A stretch of DNA of 64,000 nt from Pandoraea eparura (GCF_902459725.1 NZ_CABPSH010000001.1:682001-746000); one strand, 5' to 3'. Shown: positions 1 to 9,423, numbered from the stretch's first letter. Translations and numbers: made by a program. The notes: generated by a model not told the origin, from the letters alone.

Positions 1-1
1 G

Positions 2-793
2 ACCGTGCGCCTCCTCTGCACGATGTTCGCGGCACTGCTGGCGTGGCTCCTGCTCGACATCCACATCACGCGCATCGACATCGGCGCGGCAGACCGCGCG
101 CTGATGCTCGCCGCCGTGTCGGTGCCGCTCACCGTGCTGTGCGTGGCCGGCATGGCCAATGCCGTCAACATCATCGACGGGTTCAATGGGCTCGCGGCCA
201 TGGTCGCCATGATCATGTTCGCCTCGCTCGGCTACGTCGGGTTCCAGGTGCAAGACCCCGTCGTGCTCACCACCTCGATGATCATGGTGGGCGCAATCCT
301 CGGGTTCTTCATCTTCAACTTTCCCGGCGGACTGATTTTCCTCGGCGATGGCGGCGCGTACTTCATCGGCTTCATGCTGGCCGAAATCGCCGTGTTGCTG
401 GTCATGCGCAACCCGCAGGTGTCGCCGTGGTACCCGGCACTGATGGTCATTTACCCCGCCTTCGAGGTCTGTTTCTCGATCTATCGCAAGCGCTTCGTGC
501 GCGGCATGTCGCCCGGCATTCCCGATGGCGTGCATCTGCACATGCTCGTATACAAACGGCTGATGCGTTGGGCCGTCGGCGCCCGCACGGCGAGTGCGCT
601 GACGCAACGCAACTCCTTGACGTCACCGTACCTCTGGCTGCTATGCTTGCTGGCAGTGATCCCGGCCACGGTATTCTGGCGACACAGTCTGGTGCTCGCG
701 GTGTGCTGCGTCGCCTTTATGGTGACGTATGTCTGGCTGTACCTGCGCATCGTTCGCTTCAAGGCACCTCGCTGGCTGATCTTCAAGAAGTGA
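2..793 (+). CDS. WecA/MraY-family polyprenyl-phosphate glycosyl-1-phosphate transferase, 5' partial
   Basis: The reading frame is open to the left edge, so the N-terminus is missing; about 262 residues are visible and complete family members run to roughly 350. The visible part is a polytopic inner-membrane protein. Family motifs are present: NIIDGFNGLA (about residues 55-64 of the visible part), FLGDGGAYF (112-120), and an HLHMLVYKR segment corresponding to the cytoplasmic His-rich loop. Enzymes of this family load a sugar-1-phosphate onto undecaprenyl phosphate to start O-antigen or other surface glycan synthesis. The substrate sugar cannot be read from sequence. apaH follows on the same strand. 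Confidence 0.88.
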   Translation, partial: TVRLLCTMFAALLAWLLLDIHITRIDIGAADRALMLAAVSVPLTVLCVAGMANAVNIIDGFNGLAAMVAMIMFASLGYVGFQVQDPVVLTTSMIMVGAILGFFIFNFPGGLIFLGDGGAYFIGFMLAEIAVLLVMRNPQVSPWYPALMVIYPAFEVCFSIYRKRFVRGMSPGIPDGVHLHMLVYKRLMRWAVGARTASALTQRNSLTSPYLWLLCLLAVIPATVFWRHSLVLAVCCVAFMVTYVWLYLRIVRFKAPRWLIFKK

Positions 794-888
794 CCGCCCT
801 CGAGGGGGACGACGCATCGCAGCGCGCAGCCGCCTCACACGCCCTCCCCCGGATCGGGACAACCAGACGAGACAGCGCCTCCTACGCA

Positions 889-1968
889 ATGCGTGACATC
901 TATGCCATCGGCGACCTGCAAGGTTGCCAGACGTCGTTTGAACAACTGCTCGCGCGCCTGCCGCAGGACGCGGATCTCTGGCTGGCCGGCGATCTCGTCA
1001 ATCGCGGCCCCCGCTCGCTCGATACGTTGCGTCAGGTCATCGCGCTGGGCGATCGCGTCACGGCCGTGCTCGGCAATCACGATCTTCATCTGCTGGCCGT
1101 GGCCGCCGGTGTGCGCCAGGCCCACGGCAGCGACACACTCGACGATATTCTCAACGCCCCCGACCGCGATGCGCTCATCGACTGGGTTCGCCATCGCCCG
1201 CTCGCACACTTCGCGCATGGGCACCTGATGGTGCATGCCGGTGTGCTGCCGCAATGGGACGCCGCGCAAGTCGTCACGCTCGCGCGCGACGTGGAGCAGC
1301 AATTGCGTGGCCCGGCGTGGAAGGTGTTCCTCTCGCGGATGTTCGGCAATCAGCCGGATCGATGGCACGACGACCTGAGCGACGAAGACCGCCAGCGTCT
1401 CACGATCAACGCGCTGACGCGTATGCGCTTTTGCACGGCGGACGGACGCATCGACTTCAAAATCAAGGAAGGCGCCAACGCGGCCACGGACGAGTTGAAG
1501 CCCTGGTTCGACACGCCCGGGCGTCGCACGGCCGGCGTCACGGTGGCGTTCGGTCACTGGTCCGCGCTGGGACTGGTCATGCGCGACAATCTGCTCGCGC
1601 TCGATACGGGTTGTGTCTGGGGCGGGCAATTGACGGCGGTGAAGCTCGCCATTTCGCCCGCGGCGCGCGAGCTGATCCAGGTCGACTGCCCCCAGATTCG
1701 CGATCCGTTTGCCTTCGCGGACGACAAGACAAGCAACAAGGTCAAGAAGACCCGCGAGGCCGATGACGCGCCCAAGGCCGCGAAAGCAGCTAAATCCGAG
1801 AAGGCGGAGAAGGCCGTGAAGACCGTGAAGGTCGATAGGGTTGGCAAAGTCGCCGCCCGCAAGCTCGGAAAAATCAGAAAGGTTGAGAAGACCGGGACAT
1901 CGGCGAAAGCGCGCAAGGTCGAGAAGCGCGAACGCGCCGAGAAAGGGGCGAAGCGCAAAGGCAATTGA
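889..1968 (+). CDS. apaH: Symmetrical bis(5'-nucleosyl)-tetraphosphatase ApaH with a long Lys/Ala-rich tail
   Basis: ApaH hydrolyses Ap4A to two ADP. The frame is open far upstream, but the start at 889 gives the family N-terminus MRDIYAIGDLQGC. Metallophosphatase motifs are clear: GDLQGC, GDLVNRGP and GNHD near the start, and FGHWSALG about two-thirds along. Typical ApaH is about 275 residues. This protein has 359, because the last 80 or so form a low-complexity tail of Lys, Ala, Glu and Val in repeats such as KAAKAAKSEKAEKA. The tail is histone-H1-like in composition and may bind nucleic acid or RNA, which is inference. The core enzyme looks intact. Confidence 0.93.
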   Translation: MRDIYAIGDLQGCQTSFEQLLARLPQDADLWLAGDLVNRGPRSLDTLRQVIALGDRVTAVLGNHDLHLLAVAAGVRQAHGSDTLDDILNAPDRDALIDWVRHRPLAHFAHGHLMVHAGVLPQWDAAQVVTLARDVEQQLRGPAWKVFLSRMFGNQPDRWHDDLSDEDRQRLTINALTRMRFCTADGRIDFKIKEGANAATDELKPWFDTPGRRTAGVTVAFGHWSALGLVMRDNLLALDTGCVWGGQLTAVKLAISPAARELIQVDCPQIRDPFAFADDKTSNKVKKTREADDAPKAAKAAKSEKAEKAVKTVKVDRVGKVAARKLGKIRKVEKTGTSAKARKVEKRERAEKGAKRKGN

Positions 1969-2074
1969 TCCCGTGGGGGTTTCGTCATACGGGCCATCAC
2001 GTCACTTGGGCGTCGCCTAGGTCATCCTCCCGGCCAAGGCAACCAACGAAATCAACGAATACGGCTCCCCACAT

Positions 2075-2130
2075 GAACTGCCCCCCAAGGGTTGGATTGA
2101 TGCCCAACCCTTGGGGGCAACTCAGTTCAG
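2075..2130. repeat. Large imperfect hairpin with IS-end-like arms between convergent genes
   Basis: Arms TGCCCCC-CAAGGGTTGG and CCAACCCTTGGGGGCA pair over 16 bp with one bulged base. Further out, TGAACTG (2075-2081) matches CAGTTCA (2124-2130). It lies between convergent apaH and the acyltransferase gene, so it may act as a terminator, but there is no T-run on the plus side. The outer TGAACTG-CCCCC pattern resembles the terminal repeats of some IS3-family elements, so a fossil of two IS ends is another reading. Confidence 0.55.
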
Positions 2131-2164
2131 CAAGCGCCGTTTTTTTGTACCGACGCGACGCGCG

Positions 2165-2995
2165 TCACGCTTGAACGGCCCGCACGGCATCGCCGTCTTC
2201 GTCACCCACTACCGAGTCACGCGAGCCGACCGAGCCACTCTGTGGCAACACCGCTTCGGGCAGAAAGCCTTGCAGGGCATCGCCAACGGCCTTCTGCGCG
2301 CCGAGTGCGAAGTCGCGACGGTGCTGGCCGTCCTGCGGATGCTGCGGTTCGCCCACCGACAGTCGCACCGTCATGGGCGGCGCGCGCAGAATCATGTCGA
2401 TGGACTCGATCAGACTCGTCTCGCCGATATAGGCCGGCGCCATCGTATGGCGTCCGCTTTCGGCATCGGCGTAAAACAGGCACAACGGTTGTACGGGCCT
2501 GGCCGTGGCCACCGGGGCTTGCAGCAGATTGGCGTGGAAGGGCAACAGGCTCCGCCCGTCCGTGGTCGTGCCTTCGGGAAAGACGGTGATGATGTCGCCG
2601 TCACGCAGACAATCGGACAGGTAATGCATGATGCGCCGCGCATCGGCACGGCGCTCGCGCTGCAGGAAGATCGTACGCGTCTGCACGCACAGCCAGCCGA
2701 CCAATGGCCAATGGCGGATCTCTGCCTTCGCGACGAATCGCACCGGCTGCCAGGCGTTGATCGCGAAGATGTCGATCCACGACACGTGATTGCACAGCAG
2801 CATCACGCCACTGTCGGGCAACGGCGCGCGCTGCTCCACTTCGAGACGCATGCCGCACAGCTTCAACAGCGTCTGCGACCATGCACGAATGCGGCGATGC
2901 TTCGCGGCTTCCGACAGAAACGGGAAAAACAGCAGCGCGGTCAGCAGACCGCGCGTGAGGTGCAAGCCGAGACGAATTTTTTTGATTAACAGCAC
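2165..2995 (-). CDS. PlsC-type 1-acyl-sn-glycerol-3-phosphate acyltransferase
   Basis: A 276-residue member of the phospholipid/glycerol acyltransferase family, with an N-terminal hydrophobic segment (about residues 12-30). The catalytic H(X4)D box appears as NHVSWIDIF (about 69-77) and the substrate-binding box as FPEGTTTDG. These enzymes transfer an acyl chain to lysophosphatidate or a related lysolipid at the inner membrane. Similar proteins are also annotated as OlsA (ornithine lipid synthesis), and sequence alone does not decide. The start lies 12 bp after the stop of the dihydroorotase-like gene upstream on the same strand, so the two are probably co-transcribed. Confidence 0.88.
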   Translation of the reverse strand: MLLIKKIRLGLHLTRGLLTALLFFPFLSEAAKHRRIRAWSQTLLKLCGMRLEVEQRAPLPDSGVMLLCNHVSWIDIFAINAWQPVRFVAKAEIRHWPLVGWLCVQTRTIFLQRERRADARRIMHYLSDCLRDGDIITVFPEGTTTDGRSLLPFHANLLQAPVATARPVQPLCLFYADAESGRHTMAPAYIGETSLIESIDMILRAPPMTVRLSVGEPQHPQDGQHRRDFALGAQKAVGDALQGFLPEAVLPQSGSVGSRDSVVGDEDGDAVRAVQA

Positions 2996-3007
2996 GACAA
3001 TCGCATC

Positions 3008-4276
3008 CTAGACGGCGGGGGTTTCGTGCGCCACGTGGCCACCCACCAGCGTGAGACGCACACGACCCGGCAGTTCGTATCCCAGAAACGGGGTGTTGTG
3101 GCCAGCACTGCGCAAATGCTGCCCGGCCACCGTCCAGTGCGCCGACGGCGCGACCACGCAAATGTCTGCCGGTTGTCCCGGCGCAAGCCGGCCGGCCCCT
3201 GGAGCCACGGTCGCCAGCCGCTGCCCCGGGCCGTGCGTCACACGCGCCAGCGCATCGACCAGCGGCACGCGCGACTCGTCAGCCCACTTCAGCACCAGCG
3301 ACAAAAGCAACTCCACGCCGCTGGCGCCCGGCTCGGCTTCGGCAAACGGGACGAGACGCGCGTCCGCCGCCAGCGGCGTATGGTCCGAGCAGATCGCATC
3401 GATCGTGCCGTCGCGGGCGGCCTCGCGAATCGCCTCGCGGTCGCGTTGCCCGCGCAGCGGCGGATCGAGCCGGTACTGGGCATCGAAATAACCGATGTCC
3501 ATATCGCTCAGGTGCAGGTGATGCGCCGCAACGTCACACGTCACCGGCAACCCTTCGGCCTTGGCCGCGCGCACGAGCGCCAGCCCCGCGGCCGATGACA
3601 GGCGGCACAGATGCACACGCGTGCCCGTCACACGCACGAGTTCGAGAATGGTGTGCAGCGCGATGGTCTCGGCGGCCACGGGAATGCCCGCCAGTCCGAG
3701 GCGCGACGCGACGGCACCGCTGGCCGCTACGCCGCCGGCCGCCAGCGCCGCATCCTGCGCGCGCAACCAAACCGTCAGCCCGAACGTGCCCGCGTATTGC
3801 AGCGCGCGCAACAACGTGCGGTTATCGGCCATTGAGGCATTGGCCTGCGACAGTCCGATGCAGCCCGCTTGCGTCAACTGCGCCATTTCGGTGAGTTCAC
3901 GGCCGGCGAGTCCAACCGTCAACGCGCCCAGCGGATGGATCTGCGCACGATGCGTGGCACGCGCGCGCAACTGCAGCATTTCAACGAGATCCGGCTCGTC
4001 GAGCACCGGGGCGGTATCGGGCGGACAGACCACGCGCGTGACCCCGCCCGCCAACGCCGCGGCCGCTTCGCTCGCGGCCGTCACGCGACGCGCCGCCAGA
4101 TCGACCAGCCCAGGCATGACCGTCAGCCCCGCCGCGTCGACGATACGATCGGCGGTGAAATCCGCCGGCGGTGTGCCCAGCCCGGCAATGACGCCCGCGG
4201 CGATGAAGACGTCCTGGACGCCGTCGGTCCGGGTTGCGGGATCGATGACGCGGCCGCCCTTCAGATGCAGTTTCAT
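3008..4276 (-). CDS. Dihydroorotase-like protein PyrC' (PyrX), predicted catalytically inactive
   Basis: At 422 residues it has the length and fold of a class I dihydroorotase: N-terminal MKLHLKGGRVIDP and a late ICSDHTPL motif. At the position where active enzymes carry the metal-binding DxHxH (after PGLVD) it reads PGLVDLAARRV, so both histidines are missing. In Pseudomonas, an inactive pyrC' product of this kind is the structural partner that aspartate transcarbamoylase needs to assemble and be active. Here the gene follows pyrB directly with a 7-bp gap, which fits that role. A separate active dihydroorotase should exist elsewhere in the genome. Confidence 0.88.
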   Translation of the reverse strand: MKLHLKGGRVIDPATRTDGVQDVFIAAGVIAGLGTPPADFTADRIVDAAGLTVMPGLVDLAARRVTAASEAAAALAGGVTRVVCPPDTAPVLDEPDLVEMLQLRARATHRAQIHPLGALTVGLAGRELTEMAQLTQAGCIGLSQANASMADNRTLLRALQYAGTFGLTVWLRAQDAALAAGGVAASGAVASRLGLAGIPVAAETIALHTILELVRVTGTRVHLCRLSSAAGLALVRAAKAEGLPVTCDVAAHHLHLSDMDIGYFDAQYRLDPPLRGQRDREAIREAARDGTIDAICSDHTPLAADARLVPFAEAEPGASGVELLLSLVLKWADESRVPLVDALARVTHGPGQRLATVAPGAGRLAPGQPADICVVAPSAHWTVAGQHLRSAGHNTPFLGYELPGRVRLTLVGGHVAHETPAV

Positions 4277-4283
4277 GGCGCCC

Positions 4284-5261
4284 TCATCCGTGGGTTGCGG
4301 CGACGATACTCATCGCCGCCATGCGCACGGCAATGCCGAACGACACTTGTTCGAGAATGACCGACTGCGGACCATCCGCGACCGCCGAATCGATCTCCAC
4401 GCCCCGGTTCATCGGTCCCGGATGCATGACGATCGCATCGGGTTTGGCCAGGGCGAGACGCGCCGGCGTCAGTCCGTAGTATTTGAAATACTCTGCCGCC
4501 GACGGCAGCAACGCGCCGCTCATCCGCTCGTTTTGCAGACGCAGCATGATGATGACGTCGACGTCGCGCAGTCCTTCGTCCATGTCGTGGAACACGCGCA
4601 CGCCCAGTTGCTCCAGGCCCGTGGGCAGCAGCGTGCGCGGGCCGATGGCGCGCACTTCTGGCACACCCAGTGTGGTGAGCGCGTGAATGTCGGAGCGCGC
4701 CACGCGCGAATGCAGAATGTCACCGACGATGGCGACCGTCAGATTCTGGAAGTCACCCTTGTGATGACGAATCGTGTACATATCGAGCAGGCCCTGCGTC
4801 GGGTGCGCGTGACGCCCGTCGCCCGCGTTGATGACATGCACGTGCGGCGCGCAATGCTCCGCGATCAGGTAGGGTGCGCCCGATTGGGCATGACGCACGA
4901 CAAACAGATCGGCATGCATGGCCGACAGGTTGCCGATGGTGTCGAGCAGCGTTTCGCCCTTGCTCGTCGACGAAGCGTTGATATTCAGATTCAGCACATC
5001 GGCCGACAAACGCGCGGCGGCGATCTCGAACGTCGTGCGCGTACGCGTCGAATTCTCGAAAAAGAGATTGAAGACCGACTTGCCACGCAGCAACGGCACC
5101 TTCTTGACGTCGGCATCGTTCACGCTGACGAACTGCGTGGCGGTATCGAGTATGTGTGTCAACACGGCGCGCGGTAGGCCTTCCACCGTCAGCAAATGCT
5201 TCAACTCGCCGTTGCGGTTGAGCTGCGGATGGCCGCGCCGGCCGAGGATTCCGTTAGCCAT
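4284..5261 (-). CDS. pyrB: Aspartate carbamoyltransferase catalytic chain
   Basis: A 325-residue enzyme that condenses carbamoyl phosphate with aspartate in pyrimidine biosynthesis. The carbamoyl-phosphate signature [13 protein letters not shown], the [10 protein letters not shown] segment and [13 protein letters not shown] near the C-terminus are all present. The frame is open much further upstream, but the start at 5261 ([10 protein letters not shown]) has a GGAG about 8 bases before it and gives a normal family length. The neighbouring pyrC' probably provides the partner subunit of the complex. No regulatory-chain gene (pyrI) is next to it. Confidence 0.93.
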   Translation of the reverse strand: MANGILGRRGHPQLNRNGELKHLLTVEGLPRAVLTHILDTATQFVSVNDADVKKVPLLRGKSVFNLFFENSTRTRTTFEIAAARLSADVLNLNINASSTSKGETLLDTIGNLSAMHADLFVVRHAQSGAPYLIAEHCAPHVHVINAGDGRHAHPTQGLLDMYTIRHHKGDFQNLTVAIVGDILHSRVARSDIHALTTLGVPEVRAIGPRTLLPTGLEQLGVRVFHDMDEGLRDVDVIIMLRLQNERMSGALLPSAAEYFKYYGLTPARLALAKPDAIVMHPGPMNRGVEIDSAVADGPQSVILEQVSFGIAVRMAAMSIVAATHG

Positions 5262-5347
5262 GCAGGGGCTCCACAGCGAGATGGCGTGACGCGGCGTCGC
5301 AGCGGCGACACTCGGGCGTGACGCCGGTCGGGACGCCGGTGGGGGTA

Positions 5348-5776
5348 TCAGACAGGAACATGCTCGTCGAAATACTGTTGAAGGATGATGCGAGCGGCCT
5401 CGGCGTCGAGCGATGTCTTTTGCGAGACCTTGACGCCCGCTTCGGCCAGCGCCGCCGCGGCGGCGACCGACGAGTAACGCTCGTCGACCCACACGACCGG
5501 CACGTTGAATCGTCCGTTGAGTTGGTTGCCGAAGCGCTTGGCCTGCTGGGTCATCTCGTGCGGCGTGCCGTCCGGATGACATGGCAGCCCGACGACGATG
5601 AGTTCGGGTTGCCATTCGGCAATGAGCTTGCCGGTCTCGGCGAACCGGACTTCGCGGTTGAGATTGGCCACGACGGTCAATGCGCTGGCCTCGCGCAACA
5701 TCAGATTGCCGATCGCCACGCCGATGCGGCGCTCGCCGTAATCGAAGGCGAGGACCGTGGCACTGCCTGCCGTCAT
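5348..5776 (-). CDS. ruvX: Putative pre-16S rRNA nuclease / Holliday junction resolvase-like YqgF (RuvX)
   Basis: A 142-residue RNase H-fold protein with the family opening [15 protein letters not shown] and the conserved [10 protein letters not shown]. The E. coli homologue YqgF is essential and acts in 16S rRNA 5' maturation; the resolvase name is historical. The ATG overlaps the stop of the upstream yqgE by four bases (ATGA), so the two are translationally coupled. The yqgE-yqgF-pyrB order is common in beta- and gamma-proteobacteria. Confidence 0.93.
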   Translation of the reverse strand: MTAGSATVLAFDYGERRIGVAIGNLMLREASALTVVANLNREVRFAETGKLIAEWQPELIVVGLPCHPDGTPHEMTQQAKRFGNQLNGRFNVPVVWVDERYSSVAAAAALAEAGVKVSQKTSLDAEAARIILQQYFDEHVPV

Positions 5777-6342
5777 GCGTGACCCGCGTCGGCGGACAAC
5801 ATCGACGACGTGACACCCAGCAGCGCCAGCGCAGCGTCGAAGCGCTCGGCCGGCGGCACATCGAACACAATGCCCGGGTCGGCCGCCACCGTCAGCCAGC
5901 CGTTACGACCGATCTCGTCTTCCAGTTGTCCGGCGCTCCAGCCCGAATGGCCGAGCGTGAGCAGAAAACGATGCGGCCCTTGGCCATTAGCGACGGCTTC
6001 GAGTACGTCCTTCGAGGTCGTCATCTCGAGACCGCCCGGCACCGACAGCGACGAGCTATAGGGCGTGCCGGTCGACTCATGCAGCACGAAGCCGCGCTCG
6101 GTTTGCACCGGCCCGCCGAAGAACACCGGCTGATGCGCCAGCGGATCGATTTCCAGCTTGAGGTCCAGTCGTTCGAACAGGGACTGCAGATCGATGTCGG
6201 TCGGACGATTGATCACCAGCCCAATCGCCCCTTTTTCGCTGTGCTCGCACAGGTACACGACGGTGCCGGAAAACGTCGGATCGGCCATGCCGGGCATGGC
6301 GATGAGAAATTGGTTCGTGAGGTTGATACGGTCGTTCGGCAT
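5773..6342 (-). CDS. YqgE/AlgH family protein (DUF179)
   Basis: A 189-residue protein with the family segments [12 protein letters not shown] and [18 protein letters not shown]. In Pseudomonas the homologue AlgH affects alginate gene expression; a biochemical activity is not established. It is the first gene of a yqgE-ruvX-pyrB-pyrC' same-strand cluster and overlaps ruvX by 4 bp. Confidence 0.92.
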   Translation of the reverse strand: MPNDRINLTNQFLIAMPGMADPTFSGTVVYLCEHSEKGAIGLVINRPTDIDLQSLFERLDLKLEIDPLAHQPVFFGGPVQTERGFVLHESTGTPYSSSLSVPGGLEMTTSKDVLEAVANGQGPHRFLLTLGHSGWSAGQLEDEIGRNGWLTVAADPGIVFDVPPAERFDAALALLGVTSSMLSADAGHA

Positions 6343-6486
6343 AGGGCCAAAGTTTATCGGAAGCTGTTTGACGGTCTACCGCCCGAGTGTCGCGTTCCGC
6401 AACCAGTGCGGCGGGTCGGCGGACGCACCTTTTCCGCATCGTGATACGGCCATCGGCTGCCAATGGCAGCCTTTGCGCCGACTTTA

Positions 6487-7926
6487 TCACGGAACGTCAC
6501 GCCCGGTGACCAGCCGCTGCCCGAATACGCTGGCGTCCAGCGCACGCTCACGCCACACCGCCATTTCGGCGATCAGGTCGGGACGCGCCTCTGGATAGGT
6601 ATCGGCGGCGAACTGATGCAGCATGCCGCGCAACGCCTTGACCGTCATGGCCAGTGCCGCCGGGCCGCCCGGCTCGGCCGGCGGCGAGACCGCGAGCCGC
6701 TCGCCGGTGGCCGCCACCGCCGCCGCGAGCCGCGCGACCGGCGCCAGTCCGATGCCTGCCGAGTATTGCGCCACCTTCGCGACCACCGCCGGATCGTTTA
6801 GATTGGGCAGCGCCTCGTCCGCCAGGCTCAGGAACGTCTGGCAGACGTCCTGCCGCACCGCCAGCGGCCCAATACGCAACCAGTCGCGCGAACTGCTCGC
6901 CGTGCCCGGCTTCTGCCCGACCTGCGCAGCACCGGCCAGCGGTTCAGGCAGATGGCCGGGGTGTTGCAGCACGCCAAAATCGGTCAGCAACTTGCCCAGC
7001 CACCGATCCGGCGCTTGTGCGTGCCACGTGGCGAGTGCCTCGAGCAGATCATGCCCGGGAACCGCCTCGTTTGCGCCCTTGTTACCCGCGCCTGCCGCGG
7101 CAGAGAGGGAAGCGGAGGACGCGGAGGAAGTGGAGGAAGTGGAGGAAGTGGAGGAAGTGGCGGGCGTGGCGGGCGTGGCGCCGGCCGCCGGTACGGCAGG
7201 CCGCGTCAGTTGTTTGCGCAACGCCATGTTCATCCGGCCAATCTGGCGCTTGTCGGCCAGACTGAGTGGCGCGCGAGCAAACCGCAGCCATGCCGCGGCC
7301 AGACGCCAGTAATCGAGCGGCGCTGTCGCACCCGCGCGGTGAAGATCCGCGGCCAAATCGGCCAGTTGACCCAGTGCCGCCGTGGTGTCGGTCGCCTGTG
7401 CATCGGGGCGCAACAGGCGCAACAGCACGCGCTCGACGTCCGCGCGCAACGGGGCGGTACCGGCAGGCAGGCCGTCAAGGCGCGGGTGCGCGACGGCCCA
7501 CCCCGCCATGCGAAGCTCTCCCAGCGACGGCGCACCGGGCCAGTTGTCGAAACAGGCTGGCACATCGGCCGCCGCAGGGGCCGACACCGGAGGCGTTCCC
7601 GCCTGCCAGATGTCGCGTTCGAACTGACGCAAGGCATTGCGCAGGGCGTCCTGACTGCCCGACTGCCCATAGGCCGCCTCGGCGATCGCCTGCACGAGGC
7701 GTTCGCCCTGCAACGCCCAATCGGCGTGACCGCTCGACTGGAGCAGACGGTTGGCCCGGCGCAGCGGCCCGAGCGACGCCGCCGGGCCGTTCGACCACGC
7801 GTCGGACGCTTCGGTCAGCGCATCTGCGACCTCCGGCAATCGCCACAAGGGCGTGTCGCGCATATCGCGCGGGGACGTGGCGGGGGTGCTGATGGTGGTG
7901 TCGGAAGGCGTTTGCGGCGTCACCAT
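6487..7926 (-). CDS. Hypothetical protein with Ser/Thr repeat linker
   Basis: Not recognised. The frame is open upstream to 8127, but the ATG at 7926 has AGGAG eight bases before it and gives 479 residues (MVTPQTPSDTT). The protein is mostly Ala/Leu-rich helical sequence, with no signal peptide or convincing membrane segment. Around the middle, an Ala-Thr-Pro stretch runs into a Thr-Ser-Ser repeat encoded by nearly identical 9-bp units (about 7120-7160). This looks like a flexible linker between an N-terminal helical domain and a C-terminal domain of about 170 residues. It lies between yqgE and the rubredoxin gene on the same strand. Confidence 0.7.
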   Translation of the reverse strand: MVTPQTPSDTTISTPATSPRDMRDTPLWRLPEVADALTEASDAWSNGPAASLGPLRRANRLLQSSGHADWALQGERLVQAIAEAAYGQSGSQDALRNALRQFERDIWQAGTPPVSAPAAADVPACFDNWPGAPSLGELRMAGWAVAHPRLDGLPAGTAPLRADVERVLLRLLRPDAQATDTTAALGQLADLAADLHRAGATAPLDYWRLAAAWLRFARAPLSLADKRQIGRMNMALRKQLTRPAVPAAGATPATPATSSTSSTSSTSSASSASLSAAAGAGNKGANEAVPGHDLLEALATWHAQAPDRWLGKLLTDFGVLQHPGHLPEPLAGAAQVGQKPGTASSSRDWLRIGPLAVRQDVCQTFLSLADEALPNLNDPAVVAKVAQYSAGIGLAPVARLAAAVAATGERLAVSPPAEPGGPAALAMTVKALRGMLHQFAADTYPEARPDLIAEMAVWRERALDASVFGQRLVTGRDVP

Positions 7927-8165
7927 AGGCCATCTCCTGGCCATGCGGCCGGTCTTCGTGAATTTGGGCGGGAAGTCCGCCGCGTGACCGGCCCGGCCGA
8001 TGACCGGGCGGATCGTCGAGCGCCGTGCCACGCAGCCGGTGGGATCGTATCGGACGCATTGGCGGCTTCGGTGCGCGCGACAAACGCGACAAACGCAACA
8101 AGCGCGGCAGACGAGGCAGACGCGCAAGGATCTCGGGGATCAGGCGGCAGCCAGGCCGCCCGTTC

Positions 8166-8336
8166 TCAGATCTGCACCATCTCAAAGTCTTCCTTGCGCG
8201 CGCCGCACTCCGGACAGGTCCAATTGATGGGCACGTCTTCCCAGCGCGTGCCGGGCGCAATGCCCTCGTCGGGCAAACCTGCCTCTTCGTCGTAAATCCA
8301 ACCGCAAATGAGGCACATCCAGCTCTTGTATTCCAT
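8166..8336 (-). CDS. Rubredoxin
   Basis: A 56-residue protein, MEYKSWMCLICGWIYDEEAG at the start, with the two CxxC iron ligands of rubredoxin: CLIC near residues 8-11 and CPEC near 41-44. The WxCPxCG...DFE pattern of the C-terminal knuckle is also present. It should carry a single Fe(Cys)4 electron-transfer centre in the cytoplasm. It is transcribed divergently from the ThiD-type kinase gene, an arrangement common in Burkholderiales. Confidence 0.95.
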   Translation of the reverse strand: MEYKSWMCLICGWIYDEEAGLPDEGIAPGTRWEDVPINWTCPECGARKEDFEMVQI

Positions 8337-8553
8337 GCTTTCTTCAGCGACGAGCGTTCCGTTACAATGGCTTTGTCAACCGCTTCGGGCCCCGCCGACA
8401 GAGATGTCGTACGGTGTAGTGGGAACCTGCCGGTGCATTCGTTGTCCGGCGGGCGCTGCCCACGGCGCTTTCCAGCGCTCCGAAACGGGCATTTAAGGCG
8501 TGATGGTACCAACGAACCCAAGGCGTGACCAGATCGCCGTCTATCCTGCCTCC

Positions 8554-9396
8554 ATGCACACTGAATCCCCTCCCATTCTCCTGACCTTCGGACTCTCCGA
8601 CCCCACTTCGGCCACCGGCGTCCAGGCTGACCTGCTCACCTTCGCCAGCATGGGTGGCTACGGCGTGTCGGTGCTCACCGGCTATTCCGCCCAGGACTCT
8701 CGCACCTGCAATGACGTACAGCCGGTCGACCCGGACTGGGTCGTCGACCAGGCCCGCATGCTGCTCGAAGACATGCCCGTCGCCGCGTTCAAGGTCGGCA
8801 GCGCCGTCAACGCCGAGAACGTCGCGGCCATCGCCGAGATCGTGGCCGATTACGACGAGACGCCCCTCGTGGTGGCGCCCGACTTTGGCCTGGCCGGCGA
8901 GCATCTGCTCTCGGCGGACGAATTGCGCGAGGCCACGGCCAGCCTGCTCGTGCCGCAGGCCAGCGTGCTCGTCGTGAGCCCGGCCAATGCCGTGGCGCTG
9001 GCCCAGACCGTCACGGAGAACGAGAACCTTTCACTCGACGAAGCCGTCGCCATCCTGTTGGAAAACGGGTGCGAGTTCGTTCTGGTGAGTGACAACAACG
9101 CACCGCAGTTCACGCACACGCTCTACACCGATGGCGGTGTCGTGCGCGAGGACGCCTGGGACCGGCCGCCCCACAACGTGGCCGGTGCCATCGACACGTT
9201 GGCAGCCGCCGTCACTGCAATGCTCGCCAACGGCCTCGCCGTGCCCGAAGCCGTCAGCGAAGCGCAGGAGTATCTGCAACAGGTGCTGGAGAACGCGTTC
9301 CGCCCGGGCATGGGACGCCATTTTCCCGACCGCTTCTTCTGGGCACGCAGCGAAGAGACCGATCAGGAGGAAGACGGCGACGCCCCCAAGGATTGA
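8554..9396 (+). CDS. thiD: Hydroxymethylpyrimidine/phosphomethylpyrimidine kinase (ThiD family)
   Basis: A 280-residue PfkB/ThiD-like kinase of thiamine salvage or biosynthesis. The opening PPILLTFGLSDPTSATGVQADL matches the family's nucleotide/HMP-binding start, with 'SDPTSATG' replacing the more usual 'SDPSGGAG'. An in-frame ATG at 8500 would add 18 residues; 8554 is preferred because conservation begins just after it, though its ribosome binding site is weak. The C-terminal end is Asp/Glu-rich. The relaxed signature means the exact substrate is less certain than the family. Confidence 0.85.
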   Translation: MHTESPPILLTFGLSDPTSATGVQADLLTFASMGGYGVSVLTGYSAQDSRTCNDVQPVDPDWVVDQARMLLEDMPVAAFKVGSAVNAENVAAIAEIVADYDETPLVVAPDFGLAGEHLLSADELREATASLLVPQASVLVVSPANAVALAQTVTENENLSLDEAVAILLENGCEFVLVSDNNAPQFTHTLYTDGGVVREDAWDRPPHNVAGAIDTLAAAVTAMLANGLAVPEAVSEAQEYLQQVLENAFRPGMGRHFPDRFFWARSEETDQEEDGDAPKD

Positions 9397-9423
9397 GCCT
9401 TCCCTGCGCAGTACCGTAATGCA

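Noticed and set aside
8337-8553. Thiamine pyrophosphate riboswitch before thiD
   Set aside because: No recognisable TPP-aptamer core (such as CTGAGA) is present.
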